Positions 31,001-42,764 are shown, counted from the first letter of the stretch. The stretch: 64,000 nucleotides of DNA from Incurvaria masculella (GCA_946894095.1 OX335655.1:12338001-12402000), one strand, 5' to 3'. The notes: generated by a model not told the origin, from the sequence alone. Program-made: numbers and translations.

Positions 31001-31399
31001 TGCACTGCCTGATATATCGATTCTCCTTGGAAAAGTTTCTTTTATTATTATATAAAGAAGAACAAGGGTCAGATCAGGTTTCGGTTTCAATACATTTATT
31101 TTTCTTTTTTTTCTGATGATGTACTTAATTTTTTACTTATTTTTTCTGAACATACTTAAGTTTCCAATACGGATTACTCTACAAATATGTAAAAAACTAC
31201 ACCTGTATGCGAAAGTTATTCATGCTTCATGCTTTCATAGTATATATTTTGAATTTTTTTTCAAAATAATTTCACTGCTTTTGGTGATATATAACACCAA
31301 TGCTCACGGCAAAGGAAAACTAAGTGACCCAATCTTGTGGTTTTAGTATAGGTGGTTAAGATTTTTTGTTATGTAACTAGATATTACTCAACTCACTTA
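28098..31399. other. AT-rich stretch after the Beat gene
   Basis: No coding gene recognised. Contains the core promoter candidate near 28624 and a fragment of the 27858 element at about 30060-30180. The rest appears unique. Confidence 0.4.
28624..28675 (+). promoter_or_regulatory. Possible RNA polymerase II core promoter (TATA + initiator)
   Basis: TATATAAATGG at 28624 is followed by CGATTCATTGG with the candidate initiator TCATT at 28656-28660, about 32-34 bases downstream, then GTACGGACGG, similar to the pause-associated motif of insect promoters. CGGACG|GTAAAG could be a first-exon donor. No downstream gene was identified, so tentative. Confidence 0.25.
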
Positions 31400-31475
31400 T
31401 CAGCTCAACACTCTACATGGCATCTAGTTGCCATGTCAGGACCTCCTTTATTGCAGGCTACATTGAACTGAGTGA
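31400..31475 (-). repeat. Small SINE body fragment
   Basis: ATCTAGTTGCCATGTCAGGA, CCTCCTTTATTGCAGGCTAC, ATTGAACTGAGTG. Diverged S2-type body. Confidence 0.6.
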
Positions 31476-32894
31476 AAAACTCTTAAGATAAAGCAATATA
31501 TATATATAAGAATACAACAGCCATAATTTATTCCTTTGAAATGTTGTCTGCATTTCAAGGGGCGAAATCATGGTCATCATTAAGTCCAAAATTCGATTTA
31601 AATTCAAAAGGCTACCGTGGAATTATGCATCTTCTGCATAAACGGGTTGTATGGTAAGCATCTGAGATTATACAGTCCAACACTGCAGTACAGTTGCACA
31701 GGAAATGGATAGCTTTCAGGAAAAGCCATTTCCCTCAAGTAAATTTCCCGCTCAATACGGAGCCCCCTCCCCAACAGCCGTTTCAGCGTGTACATACTTC
31801 CGGTGTTGCATCCTGCCCGCCTACCTCGCCAGAAAATGTATTTGAAAATGGAACGCGAGCAACCACATAGATTTTTCGAGAACCAAGTAAGTGTGTTTCT
31901 TTTACAAGCCCATGACAATTCTTACTCTCTAAAATGTAGTTTATCAGAAGGTTAACTTGTGGTTCTAAGAATTTAATAAGCGAAAAAGGATTTGTGTAAA
32001 ATTTAATGATTGATTAACTTTTTTTTTTAAATTATTCATATATTTGAACTATACTTGTTGTCCACTATTTAGCATTGTAGTATTTTTACATTTTATAAGC
32101 AAAAAAAATTTAAGTTAATTAAAATCAATAACATTTTTAACATTTAAGAACACTATAATTAAACGTATATCAATGAAATATATAAACGGTGAAAATAGTA
32201 CTTCCCATTTTGTTTTAAAAAAAGTTATTTAAATTAAGTTGAGATTAAGTAACACAATTTGTTTATTCAGCAGCAGTTAGAAAAAAAATCTATAAAGAAG
32301 AGATTTTTAGAGCATCCTAATACTAAGCATTTTCGACCAATTTTTTCGATTCGAACGAGATAGCCTAAGCCCGAACCCTTAGTTAGAGCAGCTCGGAATA
32401 AATCTTTCAAAATGTGACTAACCCGCATAACGCGTGAAACCGGTGTTTTTTATTGTTTCGTTAAAGACATTTTAAAAAAGTTAAACATAATCTTCACTAA
32501 GTTGGTAGATAATGTCACGCTATTTAAAATGATATTTAAATAAATATCAATTACTGTTAATATCAGCAGCAAACTTAAAAAAGAATATGTTTGAGACCAG
32601 AATTCAGCATTTTTTTCCATGCAAAAAATATTGTTGTAAAAAATTTTTTTTAACTGAATCTGTAGAACGTAAGCTGAAATTATACATGTATTTTTTCATG
32701 TTCTCATTCCATAAGGTTCATCAAACCATACGCATTGGCTAGTATAATTATCTTAACTCGAAATCGTGGATCTATCAACTTCTGACGTTAGTATAGTTAT
32801 TGACTAACAAAAGTTTAAATAAAATTTAATTAAATGAAATAAAATTGAAGACAACTTTGCATTTATATTATATTTTACTACACTAACGTAATCT
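31476..32894. other. AT-rich stretch
   Basis: 31600-31860 is less AT-rich and holds a 104-codon minus-strand ORF without recognisable domain or splice context. The rest is low complexity. Confidence 0.35.
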
Positions 32895-33168
32895 TGGCGT
32901 ATTCTATTTCAAAAGGCTAACGGAATTCTCGCTCTTTAGGGGTATCCTTTTACACAGTGCTAACAGAATGCTCGTTTTTTGGGCGTATTCTATTTTACAC
33001 GGCTAACAGAATGCTCGTTTTTTGGGCGTATTCTATTTCACACGGCTAACAGAATCCTCTTTCTTGGGAATATTCCATTGCATACGGTTAACAGAATACT
33101 CGATCTTTGGGCGCATTCTATTTCACACGGCTAACGGAATGCTCCATATTTGGGCGTATGCTATTTTT
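32895..33168 (+). repeat. Minisatellite, 43-bp unit, about 6.4 copies
   Basis: The unit GGGCGTATTCTATTTCACAC, GGCTAACAGAATGCTCGTTT, TTT starts at about 32895, 32938, 32981, 33024, 33066, 33109 and 33152. Copies differ by a few substitutions. One unit is 42 bp, which changes the frame of the overlapping ORF. Confidence 0.92.
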
Positions 33169-35567
33169 ATTTATAAGGCCCCACGGGCTGCAACAGTATT
33201 TCAGGCGACGACACGTGGCGTTATCTCGTCGCGGTGGCAGGCACCGTCTCTGTATGCAGAACACTTCGGCTGTGCGGTGGGAAGAACCGAAGTATTTCCA
33301 GAATTGTGGGGGATATTTTGGAAACAACAACAGAGGGATGACCACTTCACACAATTCTCATGATGTAAGCAACAGAGCTATAGGTATCCATTAGGGAAGC
33401 TGTTATAGAGAACTGCGGTGAAATTCAGGCCTCAGACTGTTTTTCTTACCACAATGTTATGGTATCTAGATCGTTAAATGTATTACCAATTCGTTTAGAT
33501 TATGTAAAAAGTGTTTTGCGATATCATTAAATAAATTATGTCCTTAAACCAGATCTATTCACATACATTTATAAAAAAATAAAATATCTATATTGATTTT
33601 GATCAATTATTTTTCCTTTACTTAGGTGGGTATTAAAAAAAAATTAAGAATGAATGTTGGTCTTAATAGTATTACGCAACAATATAAATCTTATATTGAT
33701 TAAAGTTGAGCGATATGAAATATAACAGCAATTAATTGAAATGGACAAAAATAATTATTAACATATTCGTCGTGTAAAAAATCCTAAACTTGGAATCAAC
33801 ATAATGTTTATAGTTAGCAAAATATCGAAATTAATTCAGTTCAATTAAATTGAAATAAAATCTAACCCTATGTTGGTTTAATCCGATCTTTTCCCTGAAT
33901 GTGACAACGATTTTCTTTTACGTACGAGTACACGTGTCGTGCACAGGGTTAGAAAAACAAAATTACCGGCCAGCGTAAATATTTTGTTGGTAAAAAGGTT
34001 AAGGTTTTTTTTTATTACTATCAACTCTTGATTAGTACACTCAACAACTGCAGAGACCAATAAGCTCAAAAGAAAAAAAAACCAATTTAATTGTAATAAA
34101 CAATATGTCCATAAATATATGTATTGAAATACATTAAACTGCATTATAACTAATGTAAATAACAACCTAATGAAAGTATTTAGCTTGTGAAATTATCTCC
34201 GAATCTATTATTTACATCTAAATGCAATAAGAATATTGCAAGGAAAAATGCTATTTATTGGTTTTCACTACAGAACTAACGCAAATAAATAAATACTTAA
34301 ATTCAATGATAAGGAATGGTACTAGTAAAAAAACTAAATGTATTGAAAAGGGAGTTCTGGCGGAAGGATCTGTCGCATCAAAACGTTTCACGAGAGCTTC
34401 GAACCAACACGCCTGCCTACCCCTGCGGGGTCTACAATGGAAGAGCACAATTACACTTCTCATCACGCCGTGATAACAGACTGGGGAGTAGCGTAGACTA
34501 GGGACAAACATTACGTTTATTTCTGAGTTTTATGGTTTCGAAAGCGTGAAGATACCTAAACAGATAACAATTTTCACCATAACTATGTGTGCACTAATTA
34601 TTTTATTTAAAATAATTTACGAGATAAGTTTGAAAAGTTTATTTTCCAGATTAAATTTAGATTTTCTACGCGAGTAAACTTTCATAACGATACCATTTTA
34701 TTTACACACAAAATATTTACATAAATAATGGGCTTTATTTTTAGTAAATCACTTTGTGCTTATTACTATATTTTATGAAAAAAGGCAAAATTTTCAGTTT
34801 ATCACTTAGTTGCTATTTAGAAATTAAACTAGACCTTTTATAATATTTTATGGAAAACATGTTCCTTCAAAATTAAATGGATACATGCATGTAGTGCCAA
34901 TAGTCTCTGAGTAAAATGATCGGCACATAAAAACAGGAGGACAAACAGACGAACGGACTGACTGACGGAGCGAATGTATAAGGGTCCCGTGTTTTCGCTG
35001 TGGAGTCCTTAAAAAAAGAGAGAGCCCACGTTCCAACCCGTTCCGGTGACGAGGGCGCGCAATCGCTTTGGCGTCAGTATAACCGGCAATTGCGAAATGT
35101 GCCCAGTCTATTATCGCGGGGAGATAGCGCGCGCGCGGCTGTGGAGTGGGGGAATGTGGACAAAGCGCGTGGAACCCACTTAGAGCCGCTCATAAACAGA
35201 AAATATGTTGCCGCGGACAAAAGATGTCATTTTCTTTTGTTGAGGCCGGGGGGCTGCGGGTCGGCTACTGAAAACAACCGAGTCACTGACGACTGCCTGT
35301 AAATATTAACTGCTAGTGGAGTCCTCAAAATATTTTGTGATACGCAAAAAGTGGCACCAGGTACATTTTACTTTAAGAATACGGGTACAATAAAATATGT
35401 GATTTTACAACGCGATCCAAATAAGAATAGGACGGGGCTCGTGACTAACTTCACTCGAATTCGCGAGGGAAAATACGCGGCAACACCGCGGCAAAGTACT
35501 GCAGTTTGTGAAGTGAAGTGAGGGTTTTAGCAGTTTGAGCCGGGCACGCGCTGCGCCAATCAAGAGA
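33169..35567. other. Non-coding stretch, partly GC-rich at the end
   Basis: 33175-33330 and 35030-35300 are GC-rich islands in AT-rich DNA. GACAAACAGACGAACGGACT at 34940 resembles an old TIR-type repeat. No exon could be established. Confidence 0.35.
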
Positions 35568-35590
35568 ACCTAACCTAACCTAACCTAACC
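35568..35590 (-). repeat. Interstitial telomere-type repeat (TTAGG)n
   Basis: CCTAACCTAACCTAACCTAA, CC: between four and five units of the insect telomere motif on the minus strand, next to CCAATCAAGAGAA. Confidence 0.9.
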
Positions 35591-35673
35591 TTGGCCGACA
35601 TCGACTCAAAAAATAACAGAAATCGTAACTACAAAAATGGAAATTATTTTTTACTTTTTAGTGCTTTTTCTTT

Positions 35674-36046
35674 GAAGTCGGTTTTTTTTTTGTTAATTTT
35701 TTTTTATTTGTTTATGTTTAGTGAATCTGAAGTACACTTACTAATTTGTACACGTCCTTTCCAATAAAAAAAGAATCACCGAAATCGGTTGGCGTTATAT
35801 TGAGTTATTCGTCCATTTGTCGCGCACATCTTAATACAAATTTAAGACTTTTATGATTTTCTCATGGATATCATTGTCAGAACTTAACCAAATGGGACCA
35901 CTTGGGAAGCACTAGCTATCATTTAAAAAAATAATCATCAAAATCGGTTCACCCAGGCAAAAGTTATGAGGTAACAAACATAAAAAAAAACAAAAAAAAA
36001 AACATACAGACGAATTGATAACCTCCTCCTTTTTTGAAGTCGGTTA
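35674..36046 (+). repeat. Dispersed repeat ending in GAAGTCGGTT
   Basis: The right end CCTCCTCCTTTTTTGAAGTC, GGTTAAAAA is a repeat terminus common in Lepidoptera. The interior has CACCGAAATCGGTTGGCGTT and ATCAAAATCGGTTCACCCAG. TTTGAAGTCGGTTTTT at 35671-35688 is the end of a second copy in the same direction, so two copies are in tandem. Confidence 0.75.
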
Positions 36047-36197
36047 AAAATGGCGGTGATTCTATTCTATTCTTATTTGAATCGCATTGTACATTAAATA
36101 TTTATTAACTTTCTTCGCGGCTAAGCCCGCGTTAAAACTTAAAGTTCGATGAAATTTTTTTTTTTTATAATTCTTGCGCAACGTTTTTTTTTTTGTA

Positions 36198-36480
36198 GCT
36201 CGACATGGATGGCTGATACGCAACGCCTATCCGTAGGAATTAGGTACCATGCCAGTATATTCCCTTAACGAGCACGGTTACATTGAATTAGAGTAGAAAT
36301 ACTGTTCAATGCCGCTTCGACGATGCATCAAACAATGAAATGGTGCTAACCCAGGCGGGCGTAACTGTACCACCTAGTCATTGAAGTTCCTTCATGTGCA
36401 GTTTTACTTTAGTTCCGATCCAAGATTTAGCTCGCACTCATAACGAAGTTCACTACTCCAACTAGAAAAAGAAAAAAAGT
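36198..36480 (-). repeat. Degenerate SINE S1
   Basis: CGACATGGATGGCTGATACG, CCGTAGGAATTAGGTACCAT, CACGGTTACATTGAATTAGA, GCCGCTTCGACGATG, CACCTAGTC, TCGCACTCATAACGAAGTTC. Full order kept; the tRNA head is missing. Confidence 0.75.
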
Positions 36481-37471
36481 AATGCATAAACTGATTTATT
36501 TTAATCGAAAATTAAAGGGCCTTTATTACTAAAGTCCTGATTAACTTGTACTGGTTTTGATTTCAAGCTGCTAAGAAAGGCTCTTAATATGTAGTGATTA
36601 AGTAAATCTGCAGTCGGTAAAAAAGGCCCTTAGTAATTTAAAAAAAGTATAATCAGTATGTACTAGCTATATGTAATGAAGGAATTTTCAGAGTTTTGCT
36701 ATGCGGTTCTCTTCTTCATATAGCCCGGGTAGAACAGCGTAAAGAATCCTAAAATTAAAAGGACACATTTCACGTATCCATATTCAAATATTTAAATCGA
36801 TTAGTTGCTTTTCAAAAAGATCTAGGTAATAATAAATAGGTAATGTGTGATTTCAGGGATAGTCTGATTTATAGGATAATGTTTAATATTTTAGTTTTTA
36901 ATTTCATTGTTGATTTTATTTTTACACATTAAGTTTTTTCTTTCAAATTGTTAACGAAGTCTTCATCTGAATAAATATGTTAATAGAATAAGTTATGTTG
37001 TATGAACCAATAAAGAATATGAGTTCAAATAGACATTCGAAAATATTTTAAAAGATTAAACGGCCTTATTCGTGCGGAGCACGACATTTCGAGCCAAACA
37101 ATTGGCTCATCTTCAGATGAGCTCCCGTGTCCAGCAGCGGCCAACGGGGAACTGTCAGTTTGACGTGTTAAGCTCCTTCCTAAGACCGATCCTTTATCTA
37201 TAGGTTCGATAAACTATGGAATGCACACCCTGCCGAGATATTTCCCCGGTACACGGTAGACGGTATGGTTTTCGCAGCCGACCTTAAAGTTCGGAAGTTC
37301 ATGGGCGTCGCCGGGCACCTTAAGAGGTCCTGGCGTATGCCATATGCCGCGCTCAACATAACAAAAACAACCAAAATAAAGCTGAGTCATGAAATCTAGG
37401 TCTTTGATATACGAGCACACAGCAAGCAGCGATATACAGCAAGAGCTACGCCACGGTATGTTTAGCGGTAT
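36481..37471. other. Non-coding stretch
   Basis: Mostly unique. GAGCTCCCGTGTCCAGCAGC at 37120 recurs at 53322. A minus-strand frame at 37214-37330 (DAHELPNFKVGCENHTVYRV) looks somewhat protein-like but runs into SINE sequence. Confidence 0.4.
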
Positions 37472-37878
37472 GAGCGGCTCGTAGCCTAGTGGCGCGGGGA
37501 CTGGCCTAGCGTACCAGAGGCCTGGGTTCGATACCGACATGCACCACTGTCTTTCTCTTTCCGAGTTCGATAAGTGCATTTCGTCACGAATGCGAGCTGC
37601 TCTAGGGTTCGGAATCCATGTAAAACTGTAGGTCCCCTTCCCCTACTAGGTGGTAGGGTTTAAGCCCGCCCGGGTTGGTACCATCGCATTGGATGAAAAG
37701 ATGGTCGAAGCGGCAATGAAAAATTGTCCGTGTTTTCCATCCAGTTCAATGTAGCCGTGCTCATAAAGGGAAGGTCCTGGCATGGCACCTAATTCCTTCG
37801 GTAATATGGTGTATTGGGCTAATATCATAACGTTAGTTGTGTGGTATTAGCCATCCATGTCAGGTGGCATAAAAAAAA
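37472..37878 (+). mobile_element. Full-length SINE S1, best-preserved copy
   Basis: Head GAGCGGCTCGTAGCCTAGTG, B box GGTTCGATACC, complete body modules, and an 8-base poly(A) at 37871-37878 after GGTGGCAT. Few differences from 2503-2916 and from 58555-58966, so it belongs to a relatively young subfamily. Confidence 0.93.
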
Positions 37879-39713
37879 GGATAAATTACTGCAGTACCAC
37901 TGATGCATGGCTCTGAAACGAAAAATTAATGGACACTGTTCAGGACACTAATTTACTCCCGACACAAGTGCCCGCCTAGATTCCGGCATATCACCTCACT
38001 CGCAAGGTTAAATTGGCAACGTCTAATTACTCCACTCAATCGCTGCTATCCGTGCCGATATATCATTCGTAAAATAATAGAAATTTGTTTTTACTCTGTA
38101 CTGGAACTACTCTATGAAAATATCTCAGAGCAGTACTGAAACTTCAAGACCCATGGTTTCGTATTATTGTAAGTTGTTAAAGTCTTAAAAAGTTTTTTAT
38201 AAGTACCTACCGGAAAAAACGTATTTCAATAATTGTTAACATTGTCAAAATATTACGGGGTATTGAATGTGAGCTGAAAACTTAAATATACATTGACAAA
38301 AAACTTACATTTTCTCAAGTAACTTACGTTAAAGTAAGCACATTTGTGCAACGCCTACCCGTTAATATAAAATCCCGTTAATTAGGATAAAACTGTAAAA
38401 GATTTATTCCACGTTTACAAGATAAAAATAAGACTTACTTTAGAATTTATAACGTCTAAATATTGCACGATAAATTAGGAATAGAAATCTTGTATTTTCT
38501 GGCCGAATCCGGTCTCAAACAACTTTGCAAAACTGTTAAGAAATCTTGTTGGTTTATGATTTGACTCTTGACAAAAACGCATTGGCGACTAATTAAGAAC
38601 AAGTTTTGCTGGTTGGGTATGACCGTTCTATCAGGAGACATTTCCGTATCACCTACACTTTTCTAAACCTCCAGATTATCGTATGAATAACTCGCATGAC
38701 CCAACGAATTTCAATCAATTAACCATTCCAAAAGAACAAAAATAGAAACCATTGGAAAATAGTACGGCTACGAATGTTCCGGCTTTTGAAAAACGAGCTG
38801 TTAATAAAAGAGAAGTGGAGTAGCGGGCCTGTTCGTTTCGTTTCGATATTTAACAAACTAAAATTAAGATACAATATGTTTAATGCTCGCTTTATCTAAT
38901 ACATTTTGTTATTTCTTAATTTTTTATCTTCGTGTTACGTAGGCACTATATGCATTTTGATTCACGGGTAACGGTTAACAGTAAAAAATACACGTTGATA
39001 AATTAGATTCATTATTTTCAAATACTATTTATGATTTCTCTATGCGAATTTTAAGCCGTCTGAACTAACACATTTGTGGACATATTTATTCCAGTCTTCC
39101 TTTGATAGTTCATAAATTACAGTTTAGTAGGCAGCCACCGTTTTTCGGCACTGGAAAAAACTTTCCTTTTATTTTATTCCTAACAATTGGGTTAAAATTA
39201 ATCACAGGGTGCTAAGTCGAGGTTGTAAAGTTTCAATACAATTTTCTTACATAAATGCCTTTGTTCTTAGGGAAGTGTGTGAAAGCATATTATCATACTT
39301 CTTACACCTTTTGTTTAAACGTTGGCCATTCCAAGCTGCAGGCACGCATTCCGTGAAATACGATATGCGGCAAAGGCTAGTTAGAATAGGAGCGAATTCT
39401 GGGGCAGACATCTTCAACACCGGCGCAGGAATACCATCAGAGCGACTCACCTTCCTGGAAACTTGGGCAAAGAGTTCACGCCGCAATTCCCGTGCTGGAT
39501 TTTAATCTTCGGTATAGAGAATTCGCACCCAGAAATAGATGGCGGGATTCGCACTCAGGAATAGATGGAAAAGGAAACAACACGATAAGGCCGCTTTCTC
39601 TTTGCCGAAAAAAGCTATTTGACCATCCGGCTGCTGCAACGCTGGAAAAACCGAGAGAAATTTTATTCAACTTATTATATTTATTAAGAACATTGCTTTT
39701 TTTATATAACTGA
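37879..39713. other. AT-rich stretch
   Basis: No gene or recognised repeat. 39330-39480 is less AT-rich with ORFs on both strands but no domain. Confidence 0.4.
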
Positions 39714-39890
39714 ACATGAATAGCTAATACCACAACCACCGTCATGATATCAGTCCAACACAACGTATTTAAGAAGAATTAAGTGGCATACTGTATGTGC
39801 ACGTCTACATTGAACTGGATGCAAAACTCGGATATATTTTCGTTCTAATGCGACGGTACTTTCCTGGAGGTGCTCACCGTCTAGAAAGGG
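39714..39890 (-). repeat. Diverged SINE body fragment
   Basis: GAACATGAATAGCTAATACC, ACCGTCATGATATCAGTCCA, CTACATTGAACTGGATG, TAATGCGACGGTAC. Confidence 0.65.
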
Positions 39891-40658
39891 ATATTTAATT
39901 TATTTTCATTTCAATCAATCAATTTCAATATTTTTTTTCCTTGAAGGTTATTGGGTTTTTACAACTATAAAAAAATTGAGAAAATATATAATATATATAA
40001 ATTGAGAATTGAGAAAAATTAAGAGTTGCTGGTATGAAAAATACAATATTTAGGTATACATTTTCCTCTATATACTCGAATAAAATTAATGTTCTTTTCA
40101 CAAACTCGAAATTAGTGCACTCGATACGGGTTAACCTGGAAAATAGTAGTTAACTTCAAAGAGAAATAAATCCGTAACAAACTAAGTGTTAACGTAGGTA
40201 CAGACAAAACATTAACCAGGTATGCCTAGGCATATTTAGAGAAAAAAAGGTATATGTTATATTGTTGTACGACTTAAATAATATCATCCTCCCCATTTTC
40301 GTAAATACCTACACAAAAAAACTCCGTTCAAACCCTGTGTATGCTTTGCTCTCGTGTCGTGTCTTGTCCATATCCACACAAATGATTCGCGACAAATTCG
40401 AGGATTACGCATACGTTCTATTCCCGTAAAGCTCGAGCCCGCCGGGTCCGTCCGCACGACAACCCGTGTGAATATCAGCGTGAAACGGACAAAGGCGATA
40501 TTTTTTAGCGGCCAAACTATCAGCGCCACAGAGATAGGGCAACATCACGCCGTCACGGCCAGTGCGGCGCGACGCTCGTTAGCTGCGCGCGGCGGGGTCG
40601 CCACGCATCGCAGACCCAACACCCCACTGCTGATCTCTTGCCTGCTGGTTGTAAATTC
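39891..40658. other. Non-coding stretch
   Basis: GAAATTAGTGCACTCGATAC at 40110 is a fragment of the 2170-type element. 40540-40630 is GC-rich (GGCGCGACGCTCG). No gene recognised. Confidence 0.4.
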
Positions 40659-40895
40659 TGAGCTGATAGTCCCAGTTGTCACCTAAATTGGCGTTTACGC
40701 CAAACCGATCGACTGGCGTTTTCAAATGTATGGAGAAATTGAGGAGCGCGCGCAGTGTGCGTCAAGAGAACTAACATTTGCGAGTCCGAGTTTGATTTGA
40801 GAGCTTACTCAACGTTGCCGCAAATACGTCGACGTTGCCGCTTACGCCGTCTCCGCGTTTTCATACAAATCGGAAGTACAAGTTTGACTTTTGCC
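40659..40895 (+). mobile_element. Truncated MITE (family G), copy 1
   Basis: GAGCTGATAGTCCCAGTTGT, CACCTAAATTGGCGTTTACG, CCAAACCGATCGACTGGCGT, then AACGTTGCCGCAAATACGTC as in the complete copy at 41671-42033. The right terminal repeat is absent; the copy runs into the 40896 hairpin. Confidence 0.85.
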
Positions 40896-41010
40896 CGGTT
40901 CCACCACCTCAAGCTACAAAAATCCCAAAGTTATCTTTCAGTTTCATCATATAAATATGCAATGTAACCAAAGTTAACTATCGGATTTCAGGCAACTGGA
41001 GGTTGTGAAA
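40896..41010. repeat. Hairpin MITE, copy 2 (inverted relative to 25658)
   Basis: GGTTCCACCACCTCAAG at the left and GGAGGTTGTGAAAACAGGGG at the right, with ATGCAATGTAACCAAAGTTA, ACTATCGGATTT inside, reverse complement of modules at 25658-25768. Confidence 0.75.
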
Positions 41011-41052
41011 ACAGGGGTTTGACAACTTGAAGAAGTAACCTGTGCATTTATA

Positions 41053-41270
41053 GATTGTTAAGTGAACGGGAGTAAAAAACACGGACAAAAAACCTTTTTT
41101 ATGGTAAATAATGGGTAACCCACTGATTCTTGGTCGATCAAATGGCATAACTTCAGATTATTGTTATGAAGCTTCAAAGCGATTTTAATAATTTGTTTTG
41201 TAAAAAGATAAATTTCAGTACATTTTGCATAAAACGATTTTGGTCTCACCCGTCTGTAGACTCTATGGCT
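41053..41270 (+). repeat. Dispersed repeat shared with 57398-57635
   Basis: GTTAAGTGAACGGGAGTAAA, CCTTTTTTATGGT, CCCACTGATTCTTGGT, TAAATTTCAGTACATTTTGC are matched in order at 57398-57570. Confidence 0.7.
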
Positions 41271-41292
41271 GAGATAAATAGTCGTAACAGAA

Positions 41293-41408
41293 ACTAAGAC
41301 TAACGAAAAGTAGTAATTTGTGACGTCAATTTGCATCACTTTGAGATTTCGTCCATACAAAATGTGTCAAAGTGACGTCACAAAGTATTACTTTTCGTTA
41401 GTCTTAGT
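41293..41408. repeat. 116-bp hairpin element with 36-bp arms
   Basis: ACTAAGACTAACGAAAAGTA, GTAATTTGTGACGTCA at the left and, read from the right, ACTAAGACTAACGAAAAGTA, ATACTTTGTGACGTCA. Very little decay between the arms. Confidence 0.9.
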
Positions 41409-41670
41409 TTAATGTCTTTACATCCTAAGCCTATGGGTTACGCGGAATTGGTCCATATATTTTTGACGGCATTCGTACGCGTCCCGCGCGTCCGCAAAAA
41501 GTAAAATAACAACATTTTAAACGCTACGATAACGCGTGGGCGTCGCCCCGCGTAAGTTATGAGAGCGTGCGTCCGACACGGCTCGCGGTCCTGCCCCCGC
41601 CGCGTGCGACTCCGCGAAGCCTCTGTGGTGGCTGCGACGCGATCGAGCTATGCGAGATAGCTCAAGAACA

Positions 41671-42033
41671 GAGCCTGTAGTCACAGTTGTCACCTGGTTT
41701 GGCGTTTACGCCAAACCGATCGAAAGGCGTTTTCAAATGTATGGAGAAATTGAAGAGCGCGCGCAGTGGGCGTTAAGCGAACTACCATTTGCGAGTCTGA
41801 GTTTGATTTGACAGCTTACTCAACGTTGCCGTAAATACGTCGACGTTGCCGTTTACGCCGACTCCGCGTTTTCATACAAATCGGAAGTCCGAGTTTGACT
41901 TTGACAGCTTGAAGAAGTAAATCCACAGAATATCTAGTTAAAAATTTAATGGAGTTTGACGTTTTTACGGAAAACGCCAGTCGATCGGTTTGCCGTAAAC
42001 GTTAATTTAGGTGACAACTGGGACTACAGGCTC
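41671..42033. mobile_element. Complete MITE (family G) with about 62-bp terminal repeats
   Basis: Left GAGCCTGTAGTCACAGTTGT, CACC; right (inverted) GAGCCTGTAGTCCCAGTTGT, CACC; the pairing continues to GATCGA..GGCGTTTT. 363 bp, no ORF. Interior AACGTTGCCGTAAATACGTC. Confidence 0.9.
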
Positions 42034-42085
42034 AGAGCGTCCCGCTTGCCTCCCATGCGAGGCCATGGGTTCAATCCCCGTATAC
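42034..42085 (+). repeat. tRNA-like 3' half with B box
   Basis: AGAGCGTCCCGCTTGCCTCC, CATGCGAGGCCATGGGTTCA, ATCCCCG: a GCCTC/GAGGC anticodon-arm-like stem and B box GGGTTCAATCCCC. The D-arm part (GATAGCTCAAG) appears to lie at 41657-41667, on the far side of the MITE. A tRNA-derived SINE or tRNA pseudogene split by the insertion. Confidence 0.5.
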
Positions 42086-42156
42086 ACAAAAAGCCGTTCC
42101 ACGGTTTCGGTACCTATCGGGAAAAAAGGGAGAAATCGCCCACGTGATACTCGCCA

Positions 42157-42510
42157 TTAAGGTGGGCCTTCCCGCTCGACTTCCCACACAAACGTGGAAA
42201 GAAGATCATGCGCACATGTCTTTTTTTCAAAATTTTACTCAAGACAGCCTTAAACTTAACTAGATATTTGATAACCATTGGCATTGTAAAATTGTATATG
42301 GTTTGTAAGTTATAAGGTCCGAAAGTTCGAAATTCTCGCGCGTATTATGCAATGAATTTGGTCGTGGATTAATTACTCAAGGATAAAACAAAAAAAATCT
42401 AAAAAATCTTAGTCATCAAACCTAGCTTGTTTTATGAAAATACAAAATCAAATTTGTTTTTCTTTGATTTTCTACTCCAACGTCCGTGATTTACTTTTAG
42501 CTATTTAAGA
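42157..42510 (-). mobile_element. TTAA MITE (family K), truncated
   Basis: TTAAGGTGGGCCTTCCCGCT, CGTGGAAAGAAGATCATGCG, ATAAGGTCCGAAAGTTCG, GTGATTTACTTTTAGCTAT. Orientation opposite to 5841. About 190 bp of the other end is missing. Confidence 0.82.
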
Positions 42511-42696
42511 TGGCTCTTTAACCTCCTGACCATTGGAAAATCTGTTCAATACTTATTTTTCATTTATTCTTCATTCGTTTTCGTATAAGAAAGACCGCAT
42601 TTCGCTCTATTAACCTACTTAAGATCATTTCAATAATCAAACTTAAGTGATTGATAGTAATGTATTGGAATTGTATTGATGGATGTTCTGGTAGTC

Positions 42697-42764
42697 GGGC
42701 GGCGCGGGGCGGTGGGGGGCGGCAGCGGTGGAGCGGGGGTGGGTGGGGGTGGGAGGGGGGTGGC
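42697..42764 (+). other. Very G-rich tract with G-quadruplex potential
   Basis: 42735-42760 reads GGGGGTGGGTGGGGGTGGGA, GGGGGG: five G runs separated by single bases. It sits inside a longer purine-rich, C-poor block bounded by AT-rich DNA. Confidence 0.9.

Noticed and set aside
31604..31918. 104-codon minus-strand ORF
   Set aside because: No recognised motif, no splice signals in consistent phase, no sign of selection visible.
33022..33363. 113-codon ORF with repeated LTE motifs
   Set aside because: Translation of the 43-bp minisatellite and the block behind it; repeat units drift out of frame.
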